Positions 25,387-35,263 are shown, counted from the stretch's first letter. The stretch: DNA of 64,000 nt from Alistipes sp. (GCA_017938765.1 JAGBAX010000022.1:1-64000); one strand, 5' to 3'. Program-made: numbers and translations. Notes: a model not told the origin generated them from the sequence alone.

Positions 25387-26475
25387 CTATCCGAGCTCCT
25401 GCTCCTTAAGTCTCTCGGCATTCTCGGCTACAATCAGGTGGTCAATGCAGTCCTGAATATCGCCATCCATAAATGCGCTGAGGTTGTAAATGGTGTAGTT
25501 GATGCGGTGGTCGGTAATTCGGCCCTGTGGGTAGTTGTAGGTGCGAATCTTTGCCGAGCGGTCGCCTGTGGATACAAGTGTCTTACGCTTTGAGGCAATC
25601 TCATCCAGATACTTCTGGTACTCAAGGTTGAAGATTCGGGTACGAAGCTCCTCAAAGGCCTTCTCGGTATTCTTAATCTGCGACTTCTGGTCCTGACACT
25701 GAACAACAATACCTGTAGGGATGTGTGTCAGACGGATAGCCGAGTATGTAGTGTTCACACTCTGACCACCAGGGCCCGAAGCACAGAAGATATCCTTGCG
25801 AATATCGTTCCACGATACCTCAACATCAAACTCGTCCGCCTCTGGAAGCACCGCTACAGAAGCTGCCGAGGTGTGTACACGACCCTGAGTCTCGGTCTGA
25901 GGTACGCGCTGCACACGGTGTACGCCAGACTCATACTTGAGCGTGCCGTATACATTGTTGCCCGTAACCTTCATAATAACCTCTTTGTATCCGCCCACTG
26001 CGCCGTCAGAGAAGGATGTAATCTCATACTTCCAACCCTTAGACTCAATGTACTTGGTGTACATACGCATCAAATCGCCCGCAAATAGAGCCGCCTCGTC
26101 GCCACCAGTACCACCACGAATCTCAAGAACAGCATTCTTTGCATCCTGTGGGTCTTTAGGGATAAGCAGCAGCTTAATCTCCTCTTCAAGTTGAGAAATC
26201 ATAGGCTCAAGCTCCGCAATCTCCATACGAGCCATCTCGCGGAACTCCTCATCCTTCTCTGTTGCAAGGATATCCTTTGCATTGGCAAGGTCCGCCAGAG
26301 CCTTGCGGTAGCGATCTGCCGCCTCAATAATAGGCTCAAGCTCGCGGTACTCCTTGTTGTACTGTACAAATGCCTTGACGTCTGCAATTACGTCTGGGTC
26401 AGTGAGTTTCTGACCCAGCTCCTCGTATTTAATCTTCAGACCATCAAGGCGCATCAATATTGAATTTTCTGCCAT
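25387..26475 (-). CDS. prfA: Peptide chain release factor 1
   Basis: This 362-aa protein has the class I release factor layout: an N-terminal helical domain, the GGTGGDEAALFAGDLMRMY block (121-139), the PxT stop-codon reading motif as PQT (192-194), and the peptidyl-hydrolysis loop CASGPGGQSVNTTYSAIR with GGQ at 236-238. Length and PxT identify RF1 (UAA/UAG) rather than RF2. Gln of GGQ is normally methylated by PrmC. A 51-nt gap separates it from the upstream esterase cluster, the largest gap in this minus-strand run; no consensus promoter was found in it. Confidence 0.95.
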   Translation of the reverse strand: MAENSILMRLDGLKIKYEELGQKLTDPDVIADVKAFVQYNKEYRELEPIIEAADRYRKALADLANAKDILATEKDEEFREMARMEIAELEPMISQLEEEIKLLLIPKDPQDAKNAVLEIRGGTGGDEAALFAGDLMRMYTKYIESKGWKYEITSFSDGAVGGYKEVIMKVTGNNVYGTLKYESGVHRVQRVPQTETQGRVHTSAASVAVLPEADEFDVEVSWNDIRKDIFCASGPGGQSVNTTYSAIRLTHIPTGIVVQCQDQKSQIKNTEKAFEELRTRIFNLEYQKYLDEIASKRKTLVSTGDRSAKIRTYNYPQGRITDHRINYTIYNLSAFMDGDIQDCIDHLIVAENAERLKEQELG

Positions 26476-26526
26476 TAGGTGTGTTTTATAAATTTATTAT
26501 TAGAAGCTGTTTAAATGTCTACGAAA

Positions 26527-27459
26527 TTACTTCTTTGACTTTGCATCTGCAGCCCTCTTGCTCTGAATCTTCAGGAAGTCAATAAGGGCCTCTTTGTACT
26601 CCTTAGCGTACTTGAACTCGTCGTGACCGCACCAGCCGTGACCGCCAGAAGGGTAGATGTGCATTGTTGCAGGGACACCATTAGCCTTCAGAGCCTCGTA
26701 GTAGAGGATTGAGCTGATTGGTGGCACTGTAAGGTCGTCGTCAGAGAGCAGAAGGATTGTTGGAGGAGTTGTTGTTGTCACGCGGTTCTCCAGCGAGTAG
26801 TAGTGCTGCTCGTTCTGTGTACGGTTCTTACCAAGAAGGTACATAAATGTGTTCTGGTGTGTAGCCCAAGTTGTACCAGTGATAACTGGGTAGAACAGAA
26901 TAGAGAATGCAGGCTTATCCTTATCCTCGGTAAAGTTTGAGGTGTAAGCAGCGAGGTGACCACCTGCGCTACTACCGCAAATACCTACCTGAGCTGGGTC
27001 TACGCCCCACTTCTTACCCTTTGTACGCATATACTTAAGGGCTGCCTGTGCATCCTCAAGAGGAATCTCCTTATGTCCGAGGTTTGGCAGACGGTACTTA
27101 ACCACTACACAAGAGATACCAAGGTCGCGGTAGAACTTTGCAATAGCGAAACCCTCGTGAGCGATACAAACCTTGCTATATCCACCACCAGGGAGAACTA
27201 CAATACCCTGACCGGTAGCCTTTGCAGGGTCTGCCTTGTAGATGTAGAAGTCGGTCTGTGAGGTCTGCGAGAAGTGCAGGCGCTCGTTAATCTTCTCATC
27301 GCGAGTCTCATAGTTTGAGTGTGGAGCCTTGTCGTTGTTCCAGAAGTTTGTGATAATCTCATCTGCACCGCTCTGCTCAAGGCTAAGGGTGATGGTCTTC
27401 TGTGCTGAAGCACTAAGGGCGATTGCTGCTGTGGCAATCATAATAAAAAACTTTTTCAT
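26527..27459 (-). CDS. Secreted alpha/beta hydrolase (acetyl-xylan/feruloyl-esterase-like), paralogue A
   Basis: This 310-aa protein has a signal peptide (MKKFFIMIATAAIALSASAQ) and an alpha/beta hydrolase fold. The oxyanion region is LPGGGYSKV (89-97), nucleophile Ser164 lies in GICGSSAGGHLAAY, the acid is in LLLSDDDLTVPP (237-247, likely Asp242), and His274 is in SGGHGWCGHDEF. The body is of the BD-FAE/Xyn esterase type that removes acetyl or feruloyl groups from plant glycans. An N-terminal SGADEIITNFWNNDKAPHSN segment is shared by all five tandem paralogues. It is the last of the five; 29 nt separate it from paralogue B. Confidence 0.85.
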   Translation of the reverse strand: MKKFFIMIATAAIALSASAQKTITLSLEQSGADEIITNFWNNDKAPHSNYETRDEKINERLHFSQTSQTDFYIYKADPAKATGQGIVVLPGGGYSKVCIAHEGFAIAKFYRDLGISCVVVKYRLPNLGHKEIPLEDAQAALKYMRTKGKKWGVDPAQVGICGSSAGGHLAAYTSNFTEDKDKPAFSILFYPVITGTTWATHQNTFMYLLGKNRTQNEQHYYSLENRVTTTTPPTILLLSDDDLTVPPISSILYYEALKANGVPATMHIYPSGGHGWCGHDEFKYAKEYKEALIDFLKIQSKRAADAKSKK

Positions 27460-27488
27460 AGTATTAAGATTTATTGATTATTAGCAAT

Positions 27489-28355
27489 TTAGAACGATAG
27501 TACCCACTCTTTTGTAGCCTCAAGCCACTGTGTCTTGTAGTCCTTCCAGCTATGTCCGCCACTTGGGAAGATGTGGTAGGATGCCTTTACGCCGTGATGC
27601 TTGAGCGCCTTGTAGTAGAGGGTAGAGTTGAATGTTGGTGCCAGCAAATCATCGTCGCAGTGCAGGATGAGTGTTGGCGGGGTATTGCTGTTTACCAGCA
27701 GGTCTACAGAGTGGTTATTAACCTCTTCTGGTGTGCGCCACTTGCCCAGTAGCTCCTCAAAGGTGCTCCACTGTGGCTTATTGGTCCAGATATGTCCGCT
27801 GATAACGGGGTAGTAGAGCACGGCGAAGTTAGGCTTCTGGTTGCCAGTAAGCACCACTGACGACCACGCTGCAAGGTGACCGCCCGCGCTGCTACCGCTA
27901 ACGCCGACTTTCTGTGGGTCAATGCCCAGTCTCTCTGCGTTGGTGCGCATATACTCAACTGCTGCCGCAGCATCCTCAAGAGGTACCTCGGCGTGTCCAT
28001 TTGGCAGACGGTACTTTACGACCATAGTGGTAATACCGTTCTCTGCAAGCCAACGACCAAGTCCAAAGTTGAGGTTTACGGTCTTATAACCGCCACCTGG
28101 GAAGATAATTAGGCTCTGTCCTTTACTCTGCTTAGCCTTGAAGATGTAGAAGAGAGTCTCGGTCGTGTGAGCGACCTTGTAGGTGCTTTTGCCTCTGTTA
28201 ATCTTCTCTGGCTTGCTGTCGCAGTTTGAGTGAGGTGCTGTAGAGTTATCCCAGTAGCGGATAACCTCGTCTGCGCCACTCTCTGCTGCAAGAGATTGAG
28301 CTGTTGCTGTAGTGGCAAAGGCCAGTGCAGTAGCAAGAATTAGTAATTTTTTCAT
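27489..28355 (-). CDS. Secreted alpha/beta hydrolase, paralogue B
   Basis: This 288-aa protein has a signal peptide (MKKLLILATALAFATTATAQ), the shared SGADEVIRYWDNSTAPHSN segment, oxyanion motif FPGGGYKTV, nucleophile motif GVSGSSAGGHLAAW, acid region LILHCDDDLLAPTF and His motif SGGHSWKDY. In place of the GxCGHDE seen after the His in the other copies it has SWKDYKTQW, and it is the shortest paralogue. The triad looks intact, so it is a probable active esterase. The gap to paralogue C is 7 nt. Confidence 0.83.
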   Translation of the reverse strand: MKKLLILATALAFATTATAQSLAAESGADEVIRYWDNSTAPHSNCDSKPEKINRGKSTYKVAHTTETLFYIFKAKQSKGQSLIIFPGGGYKTVNLNFGLGRWLAENGITTMVVKYRLPNGHAEVPLEDAAAAVEYMRTNAERLGIDPQKVGVSGSSAGGHLAAWSSVVLTGNQKPNFAVLYYPVISGHIWTNKPQWSTFEELLGKWRTPEEVNNHSVDLLVNSNTPPTLILHCDDDLLAPTFNSTLYYKALKHHGVKASYHIFPSGGHSWKDYKTQWLEATKEWVLSF

Positions 28356-28362
28356 AGTCTAT

Positions 28363-29262
28363 CTACTTTTTGTTGTTCTTATCAATAACCTCAATCCAAT
28401 CCTCAATAGCATCAAGCCACTGCTGACGATAAGGCCACTTCAATCTGCCAGACCATCCGTGACCACCACTTGGGTAGATGTGCATAGAGGCCTTCACGCC
28501 ATACTGTTTGAGCGCTTTGTAGTAGATTGTAGAGCTATATGGTGCCACTACATCGTCATCATCCGAGAGGAACATAATTGTCGGAGGGGTTGATGGCGTA
28601 ACCATAGTGGATACAGAGAGTGCCTCGGCATCGGCTGTAGTTACACTCTTACCAGACAGACGGCAGTTTGCTGTATAGGTGTTGTAGTAGCGGTTGCGCT
28701 CCATAGCTCCGTAGACAAGGATTGCAAAGGCTGGCTTCTGACCATCAGGCAGATAGTTAGATATCCACGCTGCGAGGTGTCCACCTGCCGAGTTGCCACA
28801 CACGCCCACCCTCTGCGGGTCAATGTTATACTTCTCGGCATTTGCTCTGAGGTAGTCAATAGCACCCACTGCATCCTCAAGCATAGCATCCATATGCCCA
28901 TAGTTTGGCAGACGGTACTTTACCACAACGGCAGTAATACCCTTCTCGCGCAACCATACGGGGAATGAGTTTGGAAAACTTAAATATCCATAGCCACCAC
29001 CAGGGTAGATTACTACAGAGTAGCCTGTAGCCTTCTCCTTTGGAGGGGTAAAGATATAGAGGTCTGCCGAGGAGGTGTTGTATACCTTGAACTTCTTCTT
29101 GACAAGCTCATCCTTCTCCATATTGTTGGAGTATTTGGCTGTGCTGTTGTCCCAGAGGTGTACAATCTCGTCTGCATCCGAATCTGTTACGGTAATAGTC
29201 TCCTGCGCAGTAGCGGAGTATAGCGCGCAGAGGGCGAGGGTTAATAACAAAAATCGCTTCAT
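28363..29262 (-). CDS. Secreted alpha/beta hydrolase, paralogue C
   Basis: The frame opens at 29340, but the signal peptide MKRFLLLTLALCALYSATAQ begins at 29262, 2 nt after the end of paralogue D, so this start is preferred (299 aa). It contains the shared SDADEIVHLWDNSTAKYSN segment, YPGGGYGYLS oxyanion motif, nucleophile motif GVCGNSAGGHLAAW, acid region MFLSDDDDVVAPY and His motif SGGHGWSGRLKW. The HGWAGHDEW form of the A, D and E copies is altered to HGWSGRLKW. It is probably an esterase acting on acylated glycans outside the cytoplasm. Confidence 0.83.
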   Translation of the reverse strand: MKRFLLLTLALCALYSATAQETITVTDSDADEIVHLWDNSTAKYSNNMEKDELVKKKFKVYNTSSADLYIFTPPKEKATGYSVVIYPGGGYGYLSFPNSFPVWLREKGITAVVVKYRLPNYGHMDAMLEDAVGAIDYLRANAEKYNIDPQRVGVCGNSAGGHLAAWISNYLPDGQKPAFAILVYGAMERNRYYNTYTANCRLSGKSVTTADAEALSVSTMVTPSTPPTIMFLSDDDDVVAPYSSTIYYKALKQYGVKASMHIYPSGGHGWSGRLKWPYRQQWLDAIEDWIEVIDKNNKK

Positions 29263-29264
29263 AG

Positions 29265-30176
29265 TTATTTGGTTTTTAGGTTTTGCATAATCTGTAGCCA
29301 ATCCTTTATAACCCTCTTGCAAGGCTCGGCATAGCGCCACTCATCGTGACCTGCCCAGCCGTGCCCTCCCGATGGGAAGACGTGCATAGCGGCAGGGATG
29401 CCGTAGTGTTTGAGTGCCTTGTAGTAGGCCATAGAGTGTTCTGGCATTACCCTTACATCGTCATCAGCAAGCAGTAGCAGTGCTGGTGGGGTTGTTGGAC
29501 TGACAAGGTTGTGCAGTGAGTAGCTCTCTTGCTCGGCATCTGTGCGGTTAGTTCCGAGCATAAGGCCAAAGGTACCACGATCAGCACTGCGCTTAGTACC
29601 ATCTACAACAGAGTATATAAGGATTGAGAAGGCTGGCTTCTCGCTATCTGGAGTCACATTTGAGGTGTGACCTGCAAGGTATCCACCCGCAGAACTGCCA
29701 AGAATGCCCACTTGATTTGGGTCTACACCCCACGTTGCACCCTCGGTGCGCATATATCTGAGGGCAGCCTGCGCATCCTCTAATGGCACTTCGCGGTGTC
29801 CATTTGGCAGACGGTACTTTACGACTATGGCACTTACGCCTATAGAACGCAGGTACTGTCCAATCATAAAGCCGTCATACTTCATTGAGAGCTTGTAGTA
29901 GCCACCTCCAGGTACAATTACTACGCCCTGACCTGTCGCCTTTGCGGGGTCTGCCTTATAGATGTAGAAGTCGGTAGATGAAGTGAGTCTCATATCAAAC
30001 TTTTTGTTCATCTGCTCATCTTCAGCAATCTCGTTTGAGTGTGGCGCAGAAGAGTTATCCCAGTAGTGGACAATCTCGTCAGCACCGCTATCCTCAAGCG
30101 ATACGACAACCCTCTTTTGGGCTGTGGCGGAGAGTATTATACCCGCTAAAAGTGTTAAGGTCAGAAATCGTTTCAT
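29265..30176 (-). CDS. Secreted alpha/beta hydrolase, paralogue D
   Basis: The start at 30176 (MKRFLTLTLLAGIILSATAQ) gives a clean signal peptide and 303 aa; the upstream open frame to 30212 overlaps paralogue E. Motifs are SGADEIVHYWDNSSAPHSN, PGGGYYKLSMKYDGF, nucleophile GILGSSAGGYLAGH, acid region LLLADDDVRVMP and SGGHGWAGHDEW. It shares long near-identical stretches with paralogue E (for example the signal-proximal and oxyanion regions), so the D/E duplication looks most recent. It is probably an esterase for acylated glycans; the exact substrate is unknown. Confidence 0.84.
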   Translation of the reverse strand: MKRFLTLTLLAGIILSATAQKRVVVSLEDSGADEIVHYWDNSSAPHSNEIAEDEQMNKKFDMRLTSSTDFYIYKADPAKATGQGVVIVPGGGYYKLSMKYDGFMIGQYLRSIGVSAIVVKYRLPNGHREVPLEDAQAALRYMRTEGATWGVDPNQVGILGSSAGGYLAGHTSNVTPDSEKPAFSILIYSVVDGTKRSADRGTFGLMLGTNRTDAEQESYSLHNLVSPTTPPALLLLADDDVRVMPEHSMAYYKALKHYGIPAAMHVFPSGGHGWAGHDEWRYAEPCKRVIKDWLQIMQNLKTK

Positions 30177-30192
30177 AGGTTTTAGGTTTTTG

Positions 30193-31104
30193 CTATTTTC
30201 GGTCTCTCTCAATGGCTAACCAGTCGGCAATGGCGCGCTTTGCAGGCTCGGCATAGTGCCACTCGTCGTGACCTGCCCAGCCGTGCGCTCCCGCAGGGAA
30301 GAGGTAGAGCGCCGAGCGAACACCGTGACGCTTGAGAGCCTTGTAGTAGGTCGTTGTGATTGTTGACGGCACGGTAGTATCCTCATCTGTGTGCATCAGC
30401 AGTGTCGGTGGAGTCTCTGGCGTGACAAGATTCTCGCACGAGTTGTTCTCAATATCTACTTGTGTGCGCCACTTGCCAAGCAGACGCTCAAAGCAGTTTT
30501 GCAGACGGTAATTTGACCACACATCGCCACCCGTAGATGGGTAGATAAGGATGTTGAACTTTGGTCGCTCCTCAACGGCAAGGGTATGGGTAGCAAGGGC
30601 GGCAAGGTGTCCACCTGCCGAGCAGCCGAGCATACCTACCTGCTGTGGGTCAATTCCCAGCTCATTAGCCTGCTCGCGCATATAGTGCAGAGCGGCAATA
30701 GTATCCTCAAGGACCACCTCACGCACACCATTTGGCAGACGGTACTTTACAACGATAGCCGTAACGCCTATAGAGCGCAGATACTGGGCAATCTTAAAGC
30801 CGTCGTACTGCATAGAGAGCTTGTAGTAGCCACCGCCAGGCACAACAACTACGCCCTGATCTGTAGCCTTTGCGGGGTCTGCCTTGTAGAGGTAGAAGTC
30901 GGTAGATGTGGTCTGGCTCATGTTGAGCTTGCTGTCTATCGTCTCGTCGTCGGTAATGCCATTTGAGTGTGGCGCAGAAGAGTTATCCCAGTAGTGGACA
31001 ATCTCATCGGCACCACTCTGCTCTGGCGTTACGACAACCCTCTTCTGGGCCGTAACAGTGAGCGTTACGGCCAAAGAGAGGAGTATGGTGAGTCTCTGTT
31101 TCAT
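30193..31104 (-). CDS. Secreted alpha/beta hydrolase, paralogue E
   Basis: This 303-aa protein has a signal peptide ([20 protein letters not shown]), SGADEIVHYWDNSSAPHSN, PGGGYYKLSMQYDGF, nucleophile motif GMLGCSAGGHLAAL (Cys before the Ser), acid region LLMHTDEDTTVPST and AGAHGWAGHDEWHYAEPA. It is the first of the five tandem esterases, and its ATG overlaps the leuS stop by 1 nt (TAATG), so translation is directly coupled to a housekeeping tRNA synthetase. It is very similar to paralogue D at both ends but more diverged in the middle, where it resembles paralogue B (SCENLVT, CFERLLGKWRT). Confidence 0.84.
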   Translation of the reverse strand: MKQRLTILLSLAVTLTVTAQKRVVVTPEQSGADEIVHYWDNSSAPHSNGITDDETIDSKLNMSQTTSTDFYLYKADPAKATDQGVVVVPGGGYYKLSMQYDGFKIAQYLRSIGVTAIVVKYRLPNGVREVVLEDTIAALHYMREQANELGIDPQQVGMLGCSAGGHLAALATHTLAVEERPKFNILIYPSTGGDVWSNYRLQNCFERLLGKWRTQVDIENNSCENLVTPETPPTLLMHTDEDTTVPSTITTTYYKALKRHGVRSALYLFPAGAHGWAGHDEWHYAEPAKRAIADWLAIERDRK

Positions 31105-33851
31105 TACTTAACGATGTTGATAATCTTTCCAGGTACAACGATAATCTTCTTTGGCGTTGCACCCTCAAGCCAACGTTGTACCTCTGGCTTGGTTACGATG
31201 TCGGCCTGTAGCTCGGCTGGTGTAGCGTTGAGCGGATAGACCTGCTTGTGGCGCAGCTTGCCGTTAATCATCACTGGGTACTCAAAGCTACTCTCAACAA
31301 GGTACTGCTCATTGCAAACTGGGTATGCGGCGTTGAAGATTGTATCCTCGTGACCAAGCATACTCCACAGCTGCTCGGTAATATGTGGTGCAAATGGAGC
31401 GAGGAGCACTGCTAATGGCTCAATAATCTCGCGCTTGTGACACTCACCCAGCTCGTTGACACAAATCATAAAGGCTGCCACAGAGGTGTTGAACGAGAAG
31501 TTTTCGATATCCTCACGAATCTTCTTGATAGTCTTGTGCAGGCTCTTAAGCTCCTTCTCTGTAGCCTTCTCGTCGGTCACAGCCCACTCTCCATTGCGGT
31601 CGTGGAACAGACGCCAGAAGCGGCGCAGGAACTTATGCACACCGTCAATACCGTTTGTATCCCAAGGCTTTGCCTGCTCAAGTGGGCCGAGGAACATCTC
31701 GTACATACGCAGTGTGTCAGCGCCATACTGCTCAACAATATAGTCTGGGTTTACCACATTGAACATAGACTTTGACATCTTCTCAATCTCCCAGCCGCAG
31801 ATATACTGGCCATCCTCAAGGATAAACTCTGCGCTCTGGAACTCTGGCATCCAGTTGCGGAACGCCTCAAGGTCAAGAACATCATTCTTGACGATATTCA
31901 CATCTACATGAATCTTCTGTGTCTGGTACTGCTCGCGCAGGTTGTACGACACAAACTTATTGGTACCAACGACGCGGTATACGAAGTTAGAGCGTCCCTG
32001 AATCATACCCTGATTTACCAACTTCTTGAACGGCTCACTCTCGCATACATAGCCAAGGTCGTAGAGGAACATATTCCAGAAGCGGGAGTACATAAGGTGA
32101 CCCGTTGCATGCTCAATACCGCCGATATAGAGGTCTACATTTCTCCAGTACTCGTTTGCATCCTTTGACACAAGAGCCTCAGAGTTATGTGGGTCCATAT
32201 AGCGGAGGAAGTATGCCGATGAGCCTGCAAAGCCCGGCATTGTTGAGAGCTCAAACTCCCAGCCCTCTACGCGAGCCAAAGGTGGCTCGCCCTGCTCTGT
32301 AGGGCCGAAGTTCTCAATTGCTGGCAGGGTGATAGGAAGCTCGCTCATATCTGCTGGGCGGGCAATATTGCCCTCATAGCGAATTGGGAACGGCTCGCCC
32401 CAGTATCTCTGGCGAGAGAAGATAGCATCACGCAGGCGGTAGTTTACAAGTCGCTTACCAAGACCGCGACGCTCAACCTCTTCAAACATCTTGTAGATAG
32501 CCTCCTTAACATCAGTGCCATTGAGGAAGTCGGAGTTAATCATTGCACCCTCCTTGGCATCGTATGAAGCCACAGAAAGGTCTCCACCCTCAACCACTGG
32601 GATAATCTCAAGTCCGAAGTGGCGAGCAAAGGCGTAGTCGCGCGAGTCGTGGGCAGGAACGGCCATAATTGCGCCTGTGCCGTAGCCTGCAAGCACATAG
32701 TCCGATGCGTAGATAGGAATCTGCTTGCCAGTGAATGGGTTTACGGCATAAGCGCCAGTAAAGACTCCACTCACACGCTTTGTGTCAGAGATTCGCTCGC
32801 GCTCTGAGCGCTTCTTGGTCTGAGCGATATACTCCTCAACAGCAGCCTTCTGCTCTGGGGTGGTCATGTCGTCAAGCCACTCGTGCTCTGGAGCAACAAC
32901 CATAAATGTAACGCCGAAGATAGTATCAGGGCGTGTTGTAAATATCTCAAGCTTGCGAAGAGTGCCGTCTGCCATCTGCGCATCAAAGAATACCTGCGCA
33001 CCCTCCGAGCGGCCAATCCAGTTGCGCTGAATCTCCTTCAGTGACTCGCTCCACTCAAGGCTCTCAAGACCGTCAAGCATACGCTGTGCGTAGGCTGTTA
33101 CGCGCAGCGACCACTGCTTCATCTTGCGCTGCTCTACTGGGTAACCACCACGAACAGAGAGCCCATCCTTAACCTCGTCATTGGCAAGCACAGTACCCAA
33201 TTTTGGACACCAGTTTACCATTGTATCGGCACGGAAGGCGAGGCGATAGTTCTGCAGGGTCTGCTCCTTCTGCTCCTCGTTCATTGCAGCCCACTGCTCG
33301 GCAGTAAAAGTCATCTCGCTGCTGCAAGCGGCATCTACACCATCTGTTCCGTGTGCCTCAAAGTGAGAAACAAGGCTCTCTATAGGCATTGCCTTCTGCT
33401 CCTTGCGGTCGTAGTAGTGAGCAAACATCTTGAGGAAAGCCCACTGAGTCCACTTGTAGTACTCTGGGTCGCAGGTGCGCACCTCGCGGTTCCAGTCGTA
33501 GCAGAAGCCAATCTTGTCAAGCTGCTCGCGGTAGCGGGCAATATTCTTCTCGGTAGTTACTGCAGGGTGCTGACCAGTCTGGATAGCATACTGCTCTGCA
33601 GGTAGACCAAAGGCGTCGTATCCCATAGGGTGGAGGACATTGTATCCACAAAGACGCTTGTAGCGTGAGTAGATATCTGATGCGATATATCCCAGCGGGT
33701 GACCCACATGTAGACCCGCACCAGATGGGTATGGGAACATATCAAGAACATAGAACTTTGGGCGTGAAGGGTCTACCTCCACGCGGTAGATGTCACGCTC
33801 TCTCCACTCTTTTTGCCATTTGGCCTCAATCTCTCTAAAATTGTAATCCAT
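31104..33851 (-). CDS. leuS: Leucyl-tRNA synthetase
   Basis: This 915-aa class I synthetase has the HIGH-type motif [12 protein letters not shown] (40-51), a CP1 editing domain with [20 protein letters not shown] and a conserved [24 protein letters not shown] at 691-695 ([14 protein letters not shown]), an anticodon-binding helical domain and a C-terminal domain ending [15 protein letters not shown]. It charges tRNA-Leu in the cytoplasm. It is the first gene of a 24-kb same-strand run and has its own promoter box about 87 nt upstream. Confidence 0.97.
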   Translation of the reverse strand: MDYNFREIEAKWQKEWRERDIYRVEVDPSRPKFYVLDMFPYPSGAGLHVGHPLGYIASDIYSRYKRLCGYNVLHPMGYDAFGLPAEQYAIQTGQHPAVTTEKNIARYREQLDKIGFCYDWNREVRTCDPEYYKWTQWAFLKMFAHYYDRKEQKAMPIESLVSHFEAHGTDGVDAACSSEMTFTAEQWAAMNEEQKEQTLQNYRLAFRADTMVNWCPKLGTVLANDEVKDGLSVRGGYPVEQRKMKQWSLRVTAYAQRMLDGLESLEWSESLKEIQRNWIGRSEGAQVFFDAQMADGTLRKLEIFTTRPDTIFGVTFMVVAPEHEWLDDMTTPEQKAAVEEYIAQTKKRSERERISDTKRVSGVFTGAYAVNPFTGKQIPIYASDYVLAGYGTGAIMAVPAHDSRDYAFARHFGLEIIPVVEGGDLSVASYDAKEGAMINSDFLNGTDVKEAIYKMFEEVERRGLGKRLVNYRLRDAIFSRQRYWGEPFPIRYEGNIARPADMSELPITLPAIENFGPTEQGEPPLARVEGWEFELSTMPGFAGSSAYFLRYMDPHNSEALVSKDANEYWRNVDLYIGGIEHATGHLMYSRFWNMFLYDLGYVCESEPFKKLVNQGMIQGRSNFVYRVVGTNKFVSYNLREQYQTQKIHVDVNIVKNDVLDLEAFRNWMPEFQSAEFILEDGQYICGWEIEKMSKSMFNVVNPDYIVEQYGADTLRMYEMFLGPLEQAKPWDTNGIDGVHKFLRRFWRLFHDRNGEWAVTDEKATEKELKSLHKTIKKIREDIENFSFNTSVAAFMICVNELGECHKREIIEPLAVLLAPFAPHITEQLWSMLGHEDTIFNAAYPVCNEQYLVESSFEYPVMINGKLRHKQVYPLNATPAELQADIVTKPEVQRWLEGATPKKIIVVPGKIINIVK

Positions 33852-33937
33852 AGCTTTATGATTTTTTTCTTTGTTGTTTTCCGCTGTCTATCAGTCCCTT
33901 ACGCGCTCGCGCATCGCATACGCGTGTGTCTGATTTG

Positions 33938-33945
33938 CAAAGATA
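33938..33945 (-). promoter_or_regulatory. -7 promoter box TATCTTTG of leuS
   Basis: CAAAGATA on the plus strand gives TATCTTTG toward leuS, about 87 nt upstream of its ATG. The leader between contains a short ACGCG/CGCGT hairpin. No TTTG at 19-21 nt is visible. Confidence 0.65.
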
Positions 33946-34019
33946 GTAAATTTTAATGGAAAAATGGCACACTAAATCAAGATTTTCTCAACCTCTGCGG
34001 TCTGTAGCATCGCCTCTAA

Positions 34020-34051
34020 TTTGTGTTTTTGATTTTTGTTGACTACCTTTG
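34020..34051 (+). promoter_or_regulatory. Consensus promoter of the PHP-esterase operon
   Basis: TTTG (34020-34023), a 20-nt spacer and TACCTTTG (34044-34051) match the Bacteroidota promoter fully. The ATG at 34109 lies about 50 nt after the expected start site. Confidence 0.82.
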
Positions 34052-34108
34052 TATTGTGCCTAATGTGGGCATACAGCAAGATACAACAACCTAAAAACGA
34101 CTTAAAAT

Positions 34109-35254
34109 ATGAAAAGAACACTGCTTTTTATCTCGGCATTGTTTGTGGCTGTGTCAGCTCTGGCGCAGGAGTATACTACTCGCTATCAGAGTGTTACCGA
34201 GCCACAAACTCTTCTGCCAACTGGTTATGTGCGTCTATCGCGCCGTGAGATTTTTCTGCCGACAGTTAATGGTTACAACCCGTACAAGGCGGATTTGCAT
34301 ATGCACAGCACCCTTACCGATGGTGTGGTAAACATCAAAGGCCGTATGGAGGAGGCGTGGAGCGATGGATTGGATATCCTTGCAGCCACAGAGCATATGT
34401 CCATTAGACCTGTAGCGGACAAGGAGGGTCAGGCGACTCCAGAGAGTGCAAAACTCAAGAGGAGCAAGGCTGCCACAAAGGCTGTTGAGAGTGCAACGAA
34501 GATTGCCGACGACTTTGGTCTGCTCGTTATTCCGGGTGTGGAGCTTACGGGCGATGCCAAGACGCAGGGACACTTCAATGCTCTCTTTACGACCGACAAC
34601 AGCGTGTTGTACGACTACGACGCTATGCAGGCTATCCGTAACGCTCGCCAGCAGGGCGCGCTCATTATGCACAACCACCCAGGTTGGCGACACTCAACGC
34701 TTGAGATGACCGATTTTGAGAAGGCTACATACGCCGAGGGTCTTATTGACGGCATTGAGTTGATGAATGGAGCCTACTTCTACCCCGGAGCTTTTGAGAC
34801 AGCCAAGAGACACAATCTCTTTATGACCTCAAACACAGATATTCACGCCACAACAGCTGCGCAGTACCGAGAGAATGGACATCTTCGCAATATGACAATC
34901 ATCTTCGCCAAAGAGTCTACTTTGGAGAGTATTCGTGAGGCATTAGAGGCTCACCGCACACTCTGCTACTCGTTTGGCACTATCGGCGGCGAAGAGAGAC
35001 TTCTCAAGGAGTTTTTTGAGGCCTCAATAACTGTAAAAAAGCTCTCTGTAGACAAGAAAAAAAAGAGTCAGCGAGTGATGATAACTAACACAACATCACT
35101 GCCTTACACGCTTCGCTTTGGTAAGGGCAATCCCGTTGTTTTGCGCCCGCTCAGCTCCACTATTGTTACTGCAAAAGTTGGCAAGCCTATGCAGTGTACG
35201 GTGCTCAATATGTTTTATGGCGCAAATGAGCATCCAGTGTTGTCAATCAAATAA
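34109..35254 (+). CDS. Secreted PHP-domain metallohydrolase
   Basis: This 381-aa protein has a signal peptide (MKRTLLFISALFVAVSALAQ) and a PHP domain: KADLHMHSTLTDGVVN near residue 60 supplies the first metal-binding His residues and Asp, then AATEHMS, IPGVELTGD, MHNHPGWRH and a late SNTDIHA. These are the ordered metal ligands of PHP phosphoesterases. The C-terminal 90 residues form a beta-rich tail (VMITNTTSLPYTLRFGKGNP). Exported PHP proteins in Bacteroidota are mostly uncharacterised and presumed phosphoesterases. It is followed after 9 nt by an esterase gene. Confidence 0.85.
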   Translation: MKRTLLFISALFVAVSALAQEYTTRYQSVTEPQTLLPTGYVRLSRREIFLPTVNGYNPYKADLHMHSTLTDGVVNIKGRMEEAWSDGLDILAATEHMSIRPVADKEGQATPESAKLKRSKAATKAVESATKIADDFGLLVIPGVELTGDAKTQGHFNALFTTDNSVLYDYDAMQAIRNARQQGALIMHNHPGWRHSTLEMTDFEKATYAEGLIDGIELMNGAYFYPGAFETAKRHNLFMTSNTDIHATTAAQYRENGHLRNMTIIFAKESTLESIREALEAHRTLCYSFGTIGGEERLLKEFFEASITVKKLSVDKKKKSQRVMITNTTSLPYTLRFGKGNPVVLRPLSSTIVTAKVGKPMQCTVLNMFYGANEHPVLSIK

Positions 35255-35263
35255 CCTAACCAT

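Larger units (their letters stand above)
33852..34108. other. Divergent intergenic region between leuS and the PHP gene
   Basis: This holds the leuS promoter box (33938-33945, minus), a GC-rich leader segment of leuS (33901-33925) that can pair ACGCG with CGCGT, and the consensus promoter of the plus-strand PHP gene (34020-34051). No open frame with coding character is seen. Confidence 0.6.
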
